Made by a program: the position numbers and the translations under genes. The notes under the pieces were generated by a model that was given only the letters and a program-made list of their open reading frames with translations, made no database searches and was not told where the DNA came from. Positions 5,959 to 8,192 of a stretch of 8,192 nucleotides of DNA are shown here, one piece after another. The first letter of the stretch is position 1; each line of letters begins with the position of its first letter. The stretch is from Desulfobacteria bacterium (GTDB lineage: Bacteria > Desulfobacterota > Desulfobacteria > Desulfobacterales > C00003060): the NCBI GenBank assembly GCA_030145035.1, contig JAQYWL010000163.1:1-8192 (forward strand), written 5' to 3'.

Positions 5959-7314
5959 ATGGATAAGATTTTGGTTTTAGATGACGATCAAAACCTGCTT
6001 AATGTGATAAAGATGAGGCTGGAGGCCAGTGGTTATAAGGTTGCCACGGCTATTCAGGCGGAAACGGCGCTGGAAATAGCCAAAGAGGAAGGAATCGATT
6101 TGGCCCTGGTGGATCTTAAACTTGCCGGAAAAAATGGGATTGAGGTGATGCAAGAACTGCATCAAATAGACCCTCAGATGCCCATTATTATCCTCACTGC
6201 CTATGGAACGATTAAAACGGCGGTAGAGGCCATGAAAAGAGGGGCGTACAGCTATTTAAGCAAACCCTATGACTATCATGACCTGTTATTGCAAATAAAA
6301 AACGGATTGGAAAGGAGTCGGCTTTCAAAAGAAGTTCTGAGACTCAGGGATATGGTCGAGGGAAGATACGGTTTCAAGAATGTTATTGGAAAAAGTGAAA
6401 AAATGAAAAAGGTGCTGGCGCAGGTCAGGCAAGCGGCTGAAAGTGAATCGAGTGTCTCTATTGAAGGAGAAAGCGGTACGGGTAAGGGGTTGATTGCCAA
6501 GGCCTTACATTTTGCAAGTTCAAAAAAAGATGGGCCATTTATTGTTATCAACTGTGCGAACATCCCTGAGAATTTATTGGAAAGTGAACTCTTTGGTTAT
6601 GAAAAAGGAGCGTTTACAGGGGCCACTCGCAGTAAGAAAGGGCTTTTTCGCCAGGCCCACAAAGGCACCATCCTTCTGGATGAAATATCGGAAATGCCTC
6701 TATTCATGCAGGCCAAGCTGCTTCGGGTATTGGAGGAAAAGGAGTTTTATCCCTTAGGGGGAGAAAAACCGGTAAAGGTGGATACAAGGTTAATAGCGGC
6801 TTCCAATAAAAAAATGAAGGAAGAGGTAAAAAAGGGTCGTTTTCGAAAAGATCTCTTTTATCGAATCTATGTTATTCCTATAGAACTTCCTCCCCTGAGG
6901 GAAAGAAAAGAGGATATACCTCTGCTGGCGGAACATTGTTTAAAAAAAATTGCGAACGACAACAAAAAGGAGATAAAAGGTTTTTCTCCAGGTGTCTTAC
7001 AAAAACTGATGCTCCACTCCTGGCCCGGCAATGTTAGGGAGTTGGAGAATACCATTGAATGTGCGGTTGCCATGGCAACGCAGGATGTCATCACCGAAGA
7101 TTTGATCCTTCCCACCCAAACAACCGACGGAGAGCGTTTAAGGCCTTTAGGAGAGGCGAAGAAGGGTTTTGAAAGAAACTACGTTATTCAACTCATGGAA
7201 CTTACCAAGGGCAATATTAGCCGGGCATCAAAACTGGCAGGGAAATACCGAGCCGATTTTTATGACATTTTAAAAAAACATGATCTGAATCCACAAGATT
7301 TCAGGAAAAAGTAA
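5959..7314 (+). CDS. glrR: Sigma-54-dependent response regulator, GlrR/QseF-like (NtrC family)
   Basis: The 451-residue cytoplasmic regulator has three parts. A receiver domain (about 1-120) has Asp8-Asp10, phospho-acceptor Asp52, Thr80 and Lys102. An AAA+ sigma-54 activation domain (about 141-370) has Walker A GESGTGKG (170-177), the sigma-54-contacting loop GAFTGA (217-222), Walker B LLDEI with Asp241-Glu242, the FRKDLFYRI region and SWPGNVREL (354-362). A Fis-type helix-turn-helix lies at about 418-445 (GNISRASKLAGKYRADFYDI). That helix-turn-helix and the tail HDLNPQDF closely resemble GlrR of enterobacteria as I recall it, which together with gene order supports this assignment over NtrC or ZraR. 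Walker A ends in GKG where most of the family has GKE. It starts at ATG 5959, five bases after GAGGGA, and is likely cotranscribed with the kinase and lipoprotein. Target promoters are not visible here. Confidence 0.93.
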   Translation: MDKILVLDDDQNLLNVIKMRLEASGYKVATAIQAETALEIAKEEGIDLALVDLKLAGKNGIEVMQELHQIDPQMPIIILTAYGTIKTAVEAMKRGAYSYLSKPYDYHDLLLQIKNGLERSRLSKEVLRLRDMVEGRYGFKNVIGKSEKMKKVLAQVRQAAESESSVSIEGESGTGKGLIAKALHFASSKKDGPFIVINCANIPENLLESELFGYEKGAFTGATRSKKGLFRQAHKGTILLDEISEMPLFMQAKLLRVLEEKEFYPLGGEKPVKVDTRLIAASNKKMKEEVKKGRFRKDLFYRIYVIPIELPPLRERKEDIPLLAEHCLKKIANDNKKEIKGFSPGVLQKLMLHSWPGNVRELENTIECAVAMATQDVITEDLILPTQTTDGERLRPLGEAKKGFERNYVIQLMELTKGNISRASKLAGKYRADFYDILKKHDLNPQDFRKK

Positions 7315-7316
7315 AG

Positions 7317-8192
7317 TCAGTATTTCCTTTTCATATTCAAGATACGTCGAACAGACGCAGTTGCCTTTCTCCTTTCATCCTCTGATTCTCGCACGGCCTT
7401 TAACAGGGCCCGATAGGCCTTCTCCATCTTCAACCGATCATGGCATATCAATGCGATATCAATTTCAGCATCTGAGATTCTTCTGACCGTAGTTTCAACA
7501 TCAAAGTGTTTGTCGATAGCCCCCATCTCAAGGTCATCGGTCATGGTGATTCCTTTGAAGCCCATGGTCCCCCGCAGCAGATCCCTTGCAATGACCGTGG
7601 AAAGACATGCCGGCCATGCGGAGTCAAGATCTCGATAGACCACGTGCGACAGCATCACAGCCTCCACACCGCTTCCAATGGCGGCACGGAAAGGGACCAG
7701 GTCAGTCGAATCGAGTAGCCGGCGATCCACGTCGAGGTAAGGAAGATCAACATGAGAATCGGCTGTTGTACGGCCTATGCCGGGGAAATGCTTGGCAGTA
7801 GCCGCAATTCCGTTGTTTTGAAGAGTTTCAATAACTGCCTTGCCAAGGTATGCCACAAGTTCCGGCTCCTCTCCAAAAACCCGATCTGCCATAACGGAAT
7901 TGAGCCCCTGCGGAGCCACGTCTAATACCGGCGCAAGATTCACGGTAATCCCAGCGCCTTTGAGTTCCCGTGCCGTTATTGTACCAAACTCCCTGGCGGC
8001 CTTCTCGGATCCGGCTGCCCCTATGGCCGGGTTTCCCTGAAAAACCGTAAAGGGGGGTCCCAGCCGAGCCACCGGACCACCTTCCTGATCAATGGCAATC
8101 ATAAGCGGCGGGCTACCACTTTCCTTGGCACAGGCCTGTGCCGCCCGGCAAAGCTCGGACACCCGGGCGGGATCGGACACATTCCGTTTGAA
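7317..8192 (-). CDS. nagZ: Beta-N-acetylglucosaminidase NagZ, glycoside hydrolase family 3 (N-terminus beyond the right edge)
   Basis: The minus-strand frame is open from the window edge to TGA at 7317-7319, giving 291 visible residues. NagZ removes GlcNAc from GlcNAc-anhydroMurNAc-peptides in the cytoplasm during peptidoglycan recycling. Seen here are IDQEGGPVARL (visible residues 34-44), KHFPG (134-138), the general acid/base dyad region DSH (Asp145, His147) and TMTDDLEMGAI with the expected nucleophile Asp219. The usual GHG after KHFP is GIG here. A GTG at 8180 could look like a start, but the frame continues upstream as FKRNVSDP, matching the family's conserved LFxRN strand, so the real start lies outside the window and perhaps 40-60 residues are missing. 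No signal peptide can be judged. The gene converges on the GlrR-like gene with two bases between the stop codons. Confidence 0.93.
   Translation of the reverse strand, partial: FKRNVSDPARVSELCRAAQACAKESGSPPLMIAIDQEGGPVARLGPPFTVFQGNPAIGAAGSEKAAREFGTITARELKGAGITVNLAPVLDVAPQGLNSVMADRVFGEEPELVAYLGKAVIETLQNNGIAATAKHFPGIGRTTADSHVDLPYLDVDRRLLDSTDLVPFRAAIGSGVEAVMLSHVVYRDLDSAWPACLSTVIARDLLRGTMGFKGITMTDDLEMGAIDKHFDVETTVRRISDAEIDIALICHDRLKMEKAYRALLKAVRESEDERRKATASVRRILNMKRKY

Noticed and set aside
8178..8180. GTG at 8180 as the start of nagZ
   Set aside because: The frame continues to the window edge as FKRN, matching the conserved strand just before this point in NagZ proteins, so the gene is cut by the window and does not start here.

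Overview
This window looks like chromosomal DNA from a Gram-negative bacterium, most probably of the Desulfobacterota (deltaproteobacterial) type. The taxonomic call is an inference. It rests on a kinase / TPR-lipoprotein / sigma-54 regulator cassette of a kind I associate with that group, a NagZ with the KHFPGIGRT variant, and long repeat-rich spacers with a TTTTGGATTTCGTG motif. No rRNA, tRNA, CRISPR array, transposase or phage gene is visible. The genes found are recognisable families, and I see no convincing undescribed multi-gene system.  Layout, left to right: (1) 3-188, the 3' end of a small cysteine-rich, zinc-ribbon-like protein; (2) 189-626, a noncoding spacer with a perfect 14-bp tandem repeat; (3) 627-3279, a two-gene copper-export operon, in which a 65-residue CopZ-like chaperone overlaps by 8 bases a two-HMA-domain CopA Cu(+)-ATPase that starts at TTG; (4) 3280-3953, a 674-base spacer packed with short GC-rich direct repeats and ending in an AT-rich, terminator-like hairpin; (5) 3954-7314, a three-gene signalling operon (membrane histidine kinase, lipoprotein with TPR-like helices and a coiled coil, NtrC-type sigma-54 activator) with the gene order of the enterobacterial GlrK-QseG-GlrR (QseE-QseG-QseF) system; (6) 7317-8192 on the minus strand, the C-terminal part of NagZ beta-N-acetylglucosaminidase, running off the right edge and converging on the regulator gene with only two bases between the stop codons.  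How the genes work together: CopZ would hand cytosolic Cu(+) to CopA for export; no copper-responsive regulator (CueR, CsoR or CopY type) is visible here. The kinase would sense an envelope condition through an all-helical extracytoplasmic domain, probably modulated by the lipoprotein, and phosphorylate Asp52 of the GlrR-like regulator, which would then activate sigma-54 promoters elsewhere. NagZ acts in peptidoglycan recycling. In enterobacteria GlrKR feeds into amino-sugar and cell-envelope control, so NagZ as a neighbour is thematically suggestive, but it is on the opposite strand and nothing in the sequence shows co-regulation. The signalling operon is visibly more AT-rich than the copper and nagZ genes on either side.
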